From the NCBI GenBank assembly GCA_963773655.1, contig CAVZBX010000001.1, positions 1,054,001 to 1,118,000 of the forward strand: a stretch of DNA of 64,000 bases, written 5' to 3'. How positions within the stretch are numbered: the stretch's first letter is position 1; each line of letters starts with the position of its first letter. The translations under genes were made by a program, and so were the position numbers. Below the pieces are notes generated by a model that saw only the letters and a list, made by a program, of their open reading frames with translations, did no database searches and was not told where the DNA came from. The DNA comes from DASSQJ01 sp963773655. GTDB taxonomy: Bacteria; Actinomycetota; Actinomycetes; Actinomycetales; Dermatophilaceae. This document shows, in pieces, positions 55,592 to 64,000 of this stretch.

Positions 55592-56933
55592 ATGGACCGT
55601 CAGCAGGAGTTCGTCCTCCGCACCATCGAGGAGCGCGACATCCGCTTCGTCCGGCTCTGGTTCACCGACGTGCTCGGCACGCTGAAGTCGGTCGCCGTGG
55701 CCCCGGCCGAGCTCGAGGGCGCCTTCGCCGAGGGCATCGGCTTCGACGGCTCGGCCATCGAGGGCTTCGCCCGGGTCTACGAGGCCGACATGCTCGCCCA
55801 GCCCGACCCCTCCACGTTCCAGGTGCTGCCCTGGCGCGGCGAGCGCCGCGGCACCGCCCGGATGTTCTGCGACATCACCCTGCCCGACGGCACGCCGAGC
55901 ATGGCCGACCCCCGGCACGTGCTCCAGCGCACCCTCGCCAGGGCCGCCGACCAGGGCTTCACCTTCTACACCCACCCCGAGATCGAGTTCTACCTCCTCG
56001 AGCAGGGGTGGACCGCGGCCAGCGGCCCGCGCCCGATCGACACCGCCGGCTACTTCGACCACACCCCGCACGGGTCGAGCGCACGACTTCCGCCGGGCGG
56101 CGATCACGATGCTCGAGACGATGGGGATCTCGGTGGAGTTCAGCCACCACGAGGGCGGCCCGGGCCAGAACGAGATCGACCTGCGCTACGCCGACGCGCT
56201 CTCCACGGCCGACAACATCATGACCTTCCGCACCGTCGTCAAGGAGGTGGCGCTCGAGCAGGGCGTCTACGCCTCGTTCATGCCCAAGCCGTTCGCCGAG
56301 CACCCGGGGTCGGGCATGCACACCCACATGTCCCTCTTCGAGGGCGACACCAACGCCTTCCACGAGCCCGGCGCCCCCTACCAGCTCTCCAAGGTCGGCG
56401 CGGCAGTTCATCGCCGGGCTCATCGCGCCACGGCGCCGAGATCACCGCCGTGACCAACCAGTGGGTCAACTCCTACAAGCGGCTCTGGGGCGGCGGCGAG
56501 GCGCCGGCGCACCTCACCTGGGGCCACAACAACCGCTCCGCGATGGTCCGCGTGCCGATGTACAAGCCGAGCAAGGGCAACAGCACCCGGGTCGAGGTGC
56601 GCACCATCGACACCGCGTGCAACCCCTACCTCGCCTTCGCCGTGCTGCTCGCCGCCGGGCTCAAGGGCATCGAGGAGGGCTACGAGCTGCCCGCCGAGGC
56701 CGAGGACGACGTCTGGAGCCTCACCGACGGCGAGCGCCGGGCGATGGGCATCGAGCCGCTGCCCGCGAGCCTGTCGGCAGGCCATCGCGGCGATGGAGGA
56801 GAGCGAGCTCGTCGCCGAGACCCTCGGCGAGCACGTCTTCGACTTCTTCCTGCGCAACAAGCGGGCCGAGTGGGACGACTACCGCAACCAGGTCACGGCC
56901 TTCGAGCTCGAGCGCTACCTGCCGAGCCTGTGA
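55592..56933 (+). CDS. glnA2: glutamine synthetase, GlnA2-like (four one-base insertions)
   Basis: ATG 55592, with CAGGAT 6 bases upstream. Beta-grasp and catalytic domains: GFDGSAIEGFARVYEADML, EIEFYLLEQG, VEFSHHEGGPGQNEIDLRYADAL, MPKPF, THMSLFEG, HNNRSAMVRVPMYK. Breaks at about 56081, 56400, 56425 and 56777 each need removal of one base. The restored length is 445 residues, that of the shorter GlnA2-type enzyme. The region near YELPAEAEDDVW lacks the adenylylated Tyr motif of GlnA1. Located directly before glnE, as in other actinobacteria. Confidence 0.88.
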
Positions 56934-56943
56934 GGCGCGTCCG

Positions 56944-59900
56944 GTGAGCTCGCGGCGCCCCGGCCTCGGTGCCCGCCGCGATCGCGCGGCTCGGGTTCGC
57001 CGACCCGCGGCGCGCGATGGCGCCTGCTCGAGGATCCCGCCCTCGTCGAGGTCGCGGGCACGCCGGACCGGATCGAGCAGGGGGGGCTCTCCGAGGCGCT
57101 GGCGGGTGCCGCCGACCCCGACGGTGCGCTGCTCGGGCTGGTGCGGTTCATGGAGGCGGTGCGGGCGCCGGCCCGAGCTGCGGCGGGCGGTCGTCGCCGG
57201 CCCTGGCGCGCGCCGGGTCGCCCGGCGGGACCGGATGCTGCGGGTCCTCGGCGCCTCGACCGCCCTCACCGACCACCTCGTGGCCCACCCCGAGCAGTGG
57301 ACCGCGGTCACCGCGGCCGAGCCGCCGGGCGCCGGACGCGCGCCGTACCGCGCTCGTCGCGGCGGTCGCCGACCCCGGGCGGCTGGAGCCCGCCGACGCG
57401 CTGCGGGTCGCCTACCGCGAGCAGCTGCTCGGCATCGCTGCCCTCGACCTCGACGGGCGACCCGCTCGAGGCCCTGCCCGGGACGGCCGAGGCGCTCGCC
57501 GACCTCGCCGACGCCGCGCTCGAGGCGGCCCTGGCCATCGCCCGCGGCCGAGGTGGGGGAGGCCGCCGCCCGCACCCGGCTCGCGGTCATCGCGATGGGC
57601 AAGACCGGGGGCCGCGAGCTCAACTACGTCTCGCGACGTCGACGTCATCTTCGTCGCCGAGCCCGCCGAGGGGGTGCCCGAGGACGAGGCGGTCGCGGTC
57701 GCCACCGACCTGGCCACCCGGCTGATGCGGCTGTGCTCGGCCTCGACCGCGGCCGGCTCGCTGTGGCAGGTCGACCCGGCGCTGCGCCCCGAGGGCAAGG
57801 CGGGACCGCTCGTGCGCACCGTGGCCAGCCACCTCTCGTACTACGAGCGCTGGGCCAAGACCTGGGAGTTCCAGGCCCTGCTCAAGGCCCGCCCCGCCGC
57901 CGGCGACACCGAGGTGGGCCGGGCGTACTGCGACGCCGTGCAGCCGATGGTCTGGCAGGCCTCCACCCGCGAGAACTTCGTCGACGACGTCCAGGCGATG
58001 CGGCGCCGCGTCGAGCAGCACATCCCGCCGGCCGAGGCCGAGCGCCAGCTCAAGCTGGGCCCCGGGGGCCTGCGCGACGTCGAGTTCTCGGTGCAGCTGC
58101 TCCAGCTCGTGCACGGGCGGGCCGACGAGACGCTGCGGACCGCGAGCACGCTCGACGGCGCTGGCCGCGCTCTCCGCCGGCGGCTACGTCGGCCGCGACG
58201 ACGCCGCGACCCTCTCCGAGGCCTACCGCTACCTGCGCGCGCTCGAGCACCGCATCCAGCTGCACCGCCTGCGCCGCACCCACCTGATGCCGACCGCCGA
58301 GCGCCGACCTGCGCCGCCTCGGCCGCTCCCTCGGCCACCGCACCTCGCCGGCCGAGGAGGTGGTCTCCCAGTGGCGCGCCCACCGCCGCGAGGTGCGCCG
58401 GCTGCACGAGCGGATCTTCTACCGGCCGCTGCTCTCGGCCGTGGCCCGGCTCTCCGACCAGGACGTCCGGCTCACCCCGAGGCCGCCCGCGAGCGCCTCG
58501 CGGCGCTCGGCTTCGGCGACCCGGCGGGCGCCCTGCGCCACCTCGAGGCGCTCACCGACGGGCGTGAGCCGGCGCGCGGCCATCCAGCGCCAGCTGCTGC
58601 CCGGTGATGCTCGGCTGGTTCGCCGACGAGGCCGACCCCGACGCCGGGCTGCTCGCCTTCCGCAGGATCAGCGACGAGCTCGGGTCCACGCACTGGTACC
58701 TCCGGCTGCTCCGCGACGAGGGGTCGGCGGCCGAGCGGCTGGCGCACACCCTGGCCCGCAGCCGCTTCGCCGCCGGCCTGCTCGAGCAGGCCCCGGAGTG
58801 CGTGCAGTTCCTCGGCGACTCGCGCGGCCTGGACCCCGCGCCCGCGCGAGGACGTGCTGCGCCGGATGCGCTCGGCCGCCGGCCGCAAGGACGACGCCGA
58901 GTCCGCGGTGCTCGCGGCCCGCACCATCCGGCGCTCCGAGCTGTTCCGCGTCGCCGTCGCCGACCTCTCCGGCCGGCTCGGCCTCGATGACGTGGGCCGG
59001 GCGATGACCGACCTCACCGCCGCGCTGCTGCAGGTCGCCCTCGAGCAGTGCGTGCTCGAGGTCGAGCGGGCCACGGGCGCCCCGGCGCTCACCCGCCTCG
59101 CTCGTCGTCGGGATGGGCCGGCTGGGCGGCGGCGAGCAGGGGTACGGCTCGGACGCCGACGTCGTGCTCGTGCACGACCCCGTGCCCGGGGCCGACGAGC
59201 TCGCCGCCGCAGCAGCAGGCGATGGAGCTCGTCAAGCGGCTCATCGCCCTGCTCGGCCGCCCCGGGCCGGACCCGAACCTCGACGTCGACGCCTCGCTGC
59301 GGCCCGAGGGCAAGAACGGCCCCCTGGTGCGCTCGCTCGGCTCGTACCGCGAGTACTACGCCCGGTGGTCGCTGGTCTGGGAGGCGCAGGCCCTGCTGCG
59401 GGCCACCCCGCTGGCCGGCGACGAGGACCTCGGCCGCGCCTTCCTCGACCTCGTCGACCCGATCCGCTGGCCGGCCGACGGCCTGGACGCCGCCCAGCTG
59501 CGGGAGGTGCGCACCCTCAAGGCGCGGATGGAGGCCGAGCGGCTGCCGCGAGGTGCCGACCGGAAGACCCACTTCAAGCTGGGCCACGGTGGGCTCTCGG
59601 ACGTGGAGTGGGTGGCCCAGCTCGTGCAGCTGCGGCACGCGGCCGCGCATCCGGGCCTGCGGACCACCTCGACCACCGAGGCGCTGGCCGCGGCGGAGGC
59701 GGCCGGGCTCGTCGACCCCGCCAACGCGGAGGCGTTGACCGCCGCCTGGCGGCTGGCCTCCTCGATGCGCAACGCGGGCGTGCTGTTCCGCGGCAAGGCG
59801 GTCGACGCCGTCCCCACGAACAGCCGCGACGCCGACGGCATCGCGCGCATCCTCGGCCTGCCACCCGGTTCCGGCCAGGACCTGGCCGAGCGGTACCGGC

Positions 59901-59953
59901 GGGTGGCCCGCCGGTCGCGCGCCGCGTTCGAGCACGAGTTCTACGGCGAGTGA
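56944..59953 (+). CDS. glnE: glutamate-ammonia-ligase adenylyltransferase (15 single-base indels)
   Basis: GTG 56944, 10 bp after glnA. The two nucleotidyltransferase domains are present: IAMGKTGGRELNYVSDVDVIFV and VVVGMGRLGGGEQGYGSDADVVLVH. Fourteen one-base insertions (about 56964, 57020, 57173, 57331, 57458, 57543, 57634, 58157, 58302, 58563, 58603, 58844, 59100, 59209) and one deletion (58478) break the frame. Correcting them gives 999 codons, the normal length. The protein between breaks is well conserved, so the gene is probably functional. It modifies GlnA1 to switch nitrogen assimilation. Confidence 0.88.
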
Positions 59954-60009
59954 GGCCGCGGCGGCCTCCCGGCCGCCGGACGGGTACGGGCCGCCCCGCA
60001 CCCCGAACC

Positions 60010-60015
60010 TAGACT
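60010..60015 (+). promoter_or_regulatory. hisD -10 box
   Basis: TAGACT lies 7 bases before ATG 60023, with no Shine-Dalgarno, so the his mRNA is probably leaderless. The -35 is poorly defined. Confidence 0.5.
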
Positions 60016-60022
60016 TGGACCC

Positions 60023-61366
60023 ATGCCCGAGAACGCGACCGGCGTCATCCCGCGCCTGGACCTGCGGGGAGCGCGCCCCGGCCTGCGCGAGCTGCGCGCG
60101 GCGCTGCCGCGCGCGGAGTTCGACGTGGAGGCGGCGCTGGGCGCCGTCCGCCCGGTCGTCGACGACGTCCGCGACCGCGGGGCCGCCGCCCTCCTCGACG
60201 CCGCGGAGCGCTTCGACGGGGTCCGGCCGCAGCGGCTGCGCGTGCCCGCCGAGGTGGTCGCCGCCGCACTCGGCGCGCTCGACCCGGCCGTGCGCGCGGC
60301 GCTCGAGGAGTCGATCGCGCGGGCCCGCACCGTGCACGCCGACCAGCGGCGCGCCGACACGACGACGCACGTGACCGCGGGGGGCACGGTCACCGAGCGC
60401 TGGGTGCCCGTCGACCGCGTCGGGCTCTACGTCCCCGGCGGCCTGGCGGTGTACCCGAGCAGCGTCGTCATGAACGTCGTGCCGGCCCAGCTCGCCGGCG
60501 TGGCGAGCCTGGCCGTCGCCTCCCCGCCCCAGCGCGACCACGACGGGTGGCCGCACCCGACGATCCTCGCGGCGTGCCACCTCCTCGGGGTCGACGAGGT
60601 CTACGCCATCGGTGGGGCCCAGGCCGTCGCCGCCTTCGCGTACGGGTTCGAGGAGGACGGGGACGTCTGCGAGCCGGTCGCCCTCGTCACCGGGCCCGGC
60701 AACATCTACGTCGCCGCCGCCAAGCGCCTCCTCAAGGGGCTCATCGGCATCGACGCCGAGGCCGGGCCCACCGAGATCGCCGTGCTCGCCGACGCGACCG
60801 CCGACCCCGAGCACGTCGCCGCCGACCTCGTCAGCCAGGCCGAGCACGACCCGCTCGCCGCCTCGGTGCTCGTCACCGACAGCCCGGCGCTCGCCACCGC
60901 CGTCGAGGAGGCGCTGGTCCGCCGGGTCGCCGGCACCAAGCACGCGGAACGGGTCGCCGCCGCGCTCGCCGGCCGCCAGAGCGGCATCGTGCTCGTCGAC
61001 GACGTGGAGGTGGGGCTCGACGTCGTCAACGCCTACGCGGCCGAGCACCTCGAGATCCACACGGCCGACGCGGCGGCGGTCGCCGCCCGCGTGCGCAACG
61101 CCGGCGCCGTGTTCGTCGGCACCTGGGCCCCGGTGAGCCTCGGCGACTACTGCGCCGGCTCCAACCACGTCCTGCCCACCGGGGGCTGTGCGGCCCACAG
61201 CAGCGGCCTGTCGGTGCAGTCCTTCCTCCGGGGCATCCACGTCGTCGAGTACGACGAGGCGGCGCTGCGCGAGGTCGGGGCGCACGTCGTGGCGCTCGCC
61301 CGGGCCGAGGACCTCCCGGCCCACGGCGAGGCCGTCCTCGCCCGGGCCCCCGAGCTGGACCGCTAG
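60023..61366 (+). CDS. hisD: histidinol dehydrogenase
   Basis: 447 residues. Catalyses the last two oxidations of histidine synthesis. GLYVPGGLAVYPSSVVMNVVPA, VTGPGNIYVAAAKR, AGPTEIAVLAD and SQAEHDP (zinc ligands Gln and His) are conserved, as is the C-terminal GSNHVLPTGG. It is the first gene of the his operon on the plus strand, followed by hisC after 3 bp. Confidence 0.96.
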   Translation: MPENATGVIPRLDLRGARPGLRELRAALPRAEFDVEAALGAVRPVVDDVRDRGAAALLDAAERFDGVRPQRLRVPAEVVAAALGALDPAVRAALEESIARARTVHADQRRADTTTHVTAGGTVTERWVPVDRVGLYVPGGLAVYPSSVVMNVVPAQLAGVASLAVASPPQRDHDGWPHPTILAACHLLGVDEVYAIGGAQAVAAFAYGFEEDGDVCEPVALVTGPGNIYVAAAKRLLKGLIGIDAEAGPTEIAVLADATADPEHVAADLVSQAEHDPLAASVLVTDSPALATAVEEALVRRVAGTKHAERVAAALAGRQSGIVLVDDVEVGLDVVNAYAAEHLEIHTADAAAVAARVRNAGAVFVGTWAPVSLGDYCAGSNHVLPTGGCAAHSSGLSVQSFLRGIHVVEYDEAALREVGAHVVALARAEDLPAHGEAVLARAPELDR

Positions 61367-61369
61367 CTC

Positions 61370-62500
61370 ATGGACTCCCGCTCGGTCGTGGAGTCGATGC
61401 TGCGCCCCGACCTGCGCGGACGCACCGCGTACGGCGCGCCGCAGCTCGACGTGCCCGTCGCCCTCAACACCAACGAGAACTCGTACCCGGTGCCCGACGT
61501 CGTCGCCGCCGCGATGGCCGCCGCGGTCGAGCAGGTCGCCGGGGGGCTGAACCGGTACCCCGACCGCGAGTTCACCCGGTTGCGCCAGGCCCTGGCCGGG
61601 TTCCTCTCCCGCACCGGCACGCCGGTGTCACCGGAGCAGGTCTGGGCCGGCAACGGCTCCAACGAGGTCCTGCTCCACCTGCTCCAGGCCTTCGGCGGCC
61701 CGGGCCGCACGGCGCTCGGCTTCACCCCCGCCTACTCGATGCACCCCGTCATCACGACGACGACGGGCACGACCTGGGTCGACGGGATGCGCGGCGTGCC
61801 CGGCGCCGGCGCCTTCGACCTCGACGCGGCCTCCGCGGTCGACCAGGTCGGGCGGTACCGCCCCGACGTGGTGTTCCTCTGCTCCCCGAACAACCCCACG
61901 GGGACCGCCCTCGGTCTCGACGTCGTCGAGGCCGTGCACGACGCCGCCCCCGGCGCCCTCGTCGTCGTCGACGAGGCCTACGCGGAGTTCGCGCGGCCCG
62001 GCACGCCCAGCGCCCTGACGCTGCTGGCCGGTCGCCCCCGGCTCGTCGTCACCCGGACGATGAGCAAGGCCTTCGCCCTCGCCGGCGGTCGCCTGGGCTA
62101 CCTCGCCGCCGACCCCGCGCTCGTCGACGCCCTGCGTCTGGTCCGGATGCCGTACCACCTCTCCACGACGACGCAGGCCGTCGCGCTCGCCGCGCTCGCC
62201 CACGCCGACCTCATGCTCGAGACCGTCGGCGTCGTCAAGGACCAGCGCGACCGCATCGTCGACGCGCTGACCCGGATGGGGTTCGAGCCGGTGCCGAGCG
62301 ACGCCAACTTCGTCCTCTTCGGGCACCTCGACGACGCCCACGCGACCTGGCAGGCACTGCTCGATCGCGGAGTCCTCGTCCGTGACGTCGGCATCCCCCA
62401 CTATCTTCGTGTCACGGCGGGCACGCCGGAGGAGACCACGGCCTTCCTCGACGCGCTCGCGGACCTCGCCCCGACCCATCGCGCAGGAGCACGCCCGTGA
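61370..62500 (+). CDS. hisC: histidinol-phosphate aminotransferase
   Basis: 376 residues. PLP enzyme that aminates imidazole-acetol phosphate. NTNENSYPVPDVV, NRYPDREF, GNGSNEVLLHLLQAF, CSPNNPTGT and VVDEAYAEF are diagnostic. The PLP Lys is in TMSKAFALAGGRLGY. It overlaps hisB by GTGA at the end, and its start is 3 bp after the hisD stop, so it is co-transcribed. Confidence 0.95.
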   Translation: MDSRSVVESMLRPDLRGRTAYGAPQLDVPVALNTNENSYPVPDVVAAAMAAAVEQVAGGLNRYPDREFTRLRQALAGFLSRTGTPVSPEQVWAGNGSNEVLLHLLQAFGGPGRTALGFTPAYSMHPVITTTTGTTWVDGMRGVPGAGAFDLDAASAVDQVGRYRPDVVFLCSPNNPTGTALGLDVVEAVHDAAPGALVVVDEAYAEFARPGTPSALTLLAGRPRLVVTRTMSKAFALAGGRLGYLAADPALVDALRLVRMPYHLSTTTQAVALAALAHADLMLETVGVVKDQRDRIVDALTRMGFEPVPSDANFVLFGHLDDAHATWQALLDRGVLVRDVGIPHYLRVTAGTPEETTAFLDALADLAPTHRAGARP

Positions 62501-63111
62501 GCAGCGCCGAGACCCACCGCACCGCCACGGTGCGCCGGGCCACGTCCGAGAGCAGCGTCGAGGTCACGGTCGACCTCGACGGCACCGGGCGCGGCGAGGT
62601 GAGCACGGGCGTGCCGTTCTACGACCACATGCTGCTCTCGCTCGCCAAGCACTCGCTCGTCGACCTCACCGTGCGCGCCGAGGGCGACACCCACGTCGAC
62701 GCCCACCACACCGTCGAGGACGTCGCCATCGTGCTCGGGCAGGCGGTCCGGGAGGCGCTGGGCGACAAGAGCGGCATCGCCCGCTTCGGCGACGCCACCG
62801 TCCCGCTCGACGAGGCGCTGGTCCAGGCCGTCGTCGACGTCGCGGGCCGGCCCTACGTGGTCCACACCGGCGAGCCCGCCGGGCAGGAGTACGTCGTCAT
62901 CGGCGGGCACTACGTCGGCTCCCTCACCCGGCACGTCCTGGAGTCCTTCGCCCACCACGCCCAGGTGGCGCTGCACGTGCGGGTGCTGTCCGGGCGCGAC
63001 CCCCACCACGTCGTCGAGGCCCAGTTCAAGGCCCTCGCCCGGGCCCTGCGGGCCGCGGTCGCCCGCGACCCGCGGGTCGAGGGTGTCCCGAGCGCCAAGG
63101 GCACGCTGTAG
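62497..63111 (+). CDS. hisB: imidazoleglycerol-phosphate dehydratase
   Basis: 204 residues from GTG 62497. Monofunctional IGPD type without the phosphatase domain of E. coli HisB. Metal-binding repeats GVPFYDHML, DAHHTVEDVAIVLGQ, HVLESFAHHAQ and DPHHVVEAQFKALARAL contain the conserved His and Glu clusters that bind Mn2+. Translationally coupled to hisC by the GTGA overlap. The next gene begins 3 bp downstream. Confidence 0.96.
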   Translation: MSSAETHRTATVRRATSESSVEVTVDLDGTGRGEVSTGVPFYDHMLLSLAKHSLVDLTVRAEGDTHVDAHHTVEDVAIVLGQAVREALGDKSGIARFGDATVPLDEALVQAVVDVAGRPYVVHTGEPAGQEYVVIGGHYVGSLTRHVLESFAHHAQVALHVRVLSGRDPHHVVEAQFKALARALRAAVARDPRVEGVPSAKGTL

Positions 63112-63114
63112 GCC

Positions 63115-63795
63115 GTGGCTGCCCAGGCACCCACCGGCACCGGGCACGGCGTGCTGCTCGTGCACGGACCGCACGGCGCGGTCTCGCGCTGGCTGCGCAA
63201 GGGCCTGGTCTCGGCCACCCTCGCCCGCTTCGGCGAGTGGACGGCCGTCACCCTCGCCGAGGAGCGGGCCCGCAGCGCCGCGCCCTACGACATCGGCCTC
63301 GAGGTGATGGTCTCCCGGCCGGCACCCCGCCGGGTGCGGCCGGTGATCGCGCTGCTCGACGTGCGCGGCCGCGCCGTCGTGTCGGTGCAGAGCGGCGGGC
63401 TGCGGCGACACCAGCACTGGCTCGTCTGGGAGCCGGGCCGCGGCGTCGTCGACACGCCGTCGCTGCCGCGGCTGCGGGTGGGCACGCTGCTGTCCGCCGC
63501 CCGGGCCTCCGGTCCGGTGCGCGCCGAGGAGCTCGGCGCGGTGCTGTCCGCCACCCGGGGGACCCCCGTCGACCTGCTCGTCACGGTGCTGGGCCTGCTG
63601 GGGCTGCCGGGGCGCGAGCTGCTCCTCGACGGTGACTGCGAGGGGGCCACCGACGTCCAGCCGTCGTTCCGCTCGGTGGCCGCCTTCGACCGGCTCGTCG
63701 CCGACGAGGTCGACCACCGCGAGCAGTGGAGCGCCGCGTGGGGCGGCCGGCCGCCGGGGTCCGAGGGGCCCGGGTCGGGGCAGGGGCGCTCGTGA
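63115..63795 (+). CDS. unknown protein inside the his operon
   Basis: 226 residues from GTG 63115, 3 bp after hisB; it overlaps hisH by GTGA. VLLVHGPHGAVSRWLRKGLVSATLARFGEWTAVTLAEE has an NTPase-like start but no true P-loop. The middle (VSVQSGGLRRHQHWLVWEPGRG) is beta-rich, and the C-terminus is Gly/Pro-rich. I do not recognise a family. Its spacing shows it belongs to the operon, so a role linked to histidine synthesis or its control is possible. Homologues occur at this place in related actinobacteria, to my recollection. Confidence 0.7.
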   Translation: MAAQAPTGTGHGVLLVHGPHGAVSRWLRKGLVSATLARFGEWTAVTLAEERARSAAPYDIGLEVMVSRPAPRRVRPVIALLDVRGRAVVSVQSGGLRRHQHWLVWEPGRGVVDTPSLPRLRVGTLLSAARASGPVRAEELGAVLSATRGTPVDLLVTVLGLLGLPGRELLLDGDCEGATDVQPSFRSVAAFDRLVADEVDHREQWSAAWGGRPPGSEGPGSGQGRS

Positions 63796-64000
63796 GCCGC
63801 GAGGTCGTCGTGCTCGACTACGGCAGCGGCAACGTCCGCTCCGCCGTGCGCGCGCTCGAGCACGTGGGGGCCACGGTGCGGCTCACCGCCGACCGCGCGG
63901 CCGCCCTCGGCGCCGTGGGGCTGTTCGTGCCGGGGGTCGGCAACTTCCACGCCTGCATGGCCGGGCTCGCCGCCGCCGACGGGCCGTACCTCATCGACCA
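63792..64000 (+). CDS. hisH: imidazole glycerol phosphate synthase glutaminase subunit (truncated by window end)
   Basis: The first 69 residues from GTG 63792, coupled to the preceding gene by GTGA. VVVLDYGSGNVRSAVRALEHVGA and FVPGVGNFHACMAGL are the conserved N-terminus of HisH, including PGVGNF, which forms part of the oxyanion region of the glutaminase. The catalytic Cys and the rest lie beyond the window. It supplies ammonia to HisF. Confidence 0.93.
   Translation, partial: MSREVVVLDYGSGNVRSAVRALEHVGATVRLTADRAAALGAVGLFVPGVGNFHACMAGLAAADGPYLID

Noticed and set aside
56944..59953. Programmed frameshifting in glnE and glnA
   Set aside because: Nineteen shifts without slippery sequences or shared signals in two genes cannot be programmed; one-base insertion errors explain them.

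Overview
This is a contiguous stretch of a very GC-rich actinobacterial chromosome. The genus is not provable from sequence alone, but the gene set points to the Micrococcales, with an Intrasporangiaceae-like bacterium as my best guess. The evidence is a FasR-controlled type II fatty acid synthase cluster, an actinobacterial class A RNase P RNA, mycothiol-family oxidoreductases, polyphosphate glucokinase, homodimeric pyruvate dehydrogenase E1, a furA-katG pair, a 13E12-type HNH gene with a LexA box, and many TANNNT -10 boxes placed for leaderless transcription. No phage, insertion sequence, CRISPR array or large island was recognised.

Layout. 0-5 kb: membrane proteins, a decayed DUF7010 gene, tRNA-Met, and a two-gene unit of a PEP-synthase/rifampin-phosphotransferase-like enzyme with a divergent PlsY-like membrane protein. 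5-11 kb: ABC exporter, DUF3145, an ATP-grasp ligase-like protein and two tandem YcxB-like paralogues. 11-16 kb: fabF, acpP, fabH, fabD and their regulator fasR, all on the minus strand. 16-21 kb: argG divergent from furA-katG. 21-32 kb: thiamine-binding protein, aceE, fdhD, hydrolase, PH-domain membrane proteins, DUF3052, AhpE-type peroxiredoxin, tRNA-Val, then a coupled Nif3 / zinc-ribbon / RNase H-phosphatase operon. 32-38 kb: SOS-controlled HNH protein, glyoxalase-like and DinB-like genes, and a DsbA-like oxidoreductase divergent from a MarR regulator with a nested palindromic operator. 38-43 kb: rhodanese-metZ, SRPBCC, DUF2236, yaaA and an RNB nuclease, with short tandem duplications at gene ends. 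43-51 kb: secreted BNR protein, rnpB, a stand-alone B12-binding protein with a CarH-like motif, a methyltransferase, hydrolases, ppgK and map. 51-60 kb: methyltransferase, panB, secreted M6 metalloprotease, glnA (GlnA2-like) and glnE. 60-64 kb: start of the histidine operon (hisD, hisC, hisB, an unknown gene, truncated hisH).

Two window-wide points matter to a reader. First, between about 51.4 and 59.2 kb (and once at 30.63 kb) conserved genes are broken by single-base insertions: one in panB, four in glnA, fourteen plus one deletion in glnE. The protein between these sites is perfectly conserved, so I treat the genes as intact and the indels as probable sequence errors. Second, at least 18 genes carry a (T/C)ANNNT hexamer 5-7 nt before the start codon, mostly without a clear Shine-Dalgarno sequence. 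That indicates frequent leaderless mRNAs and helped decide starts.
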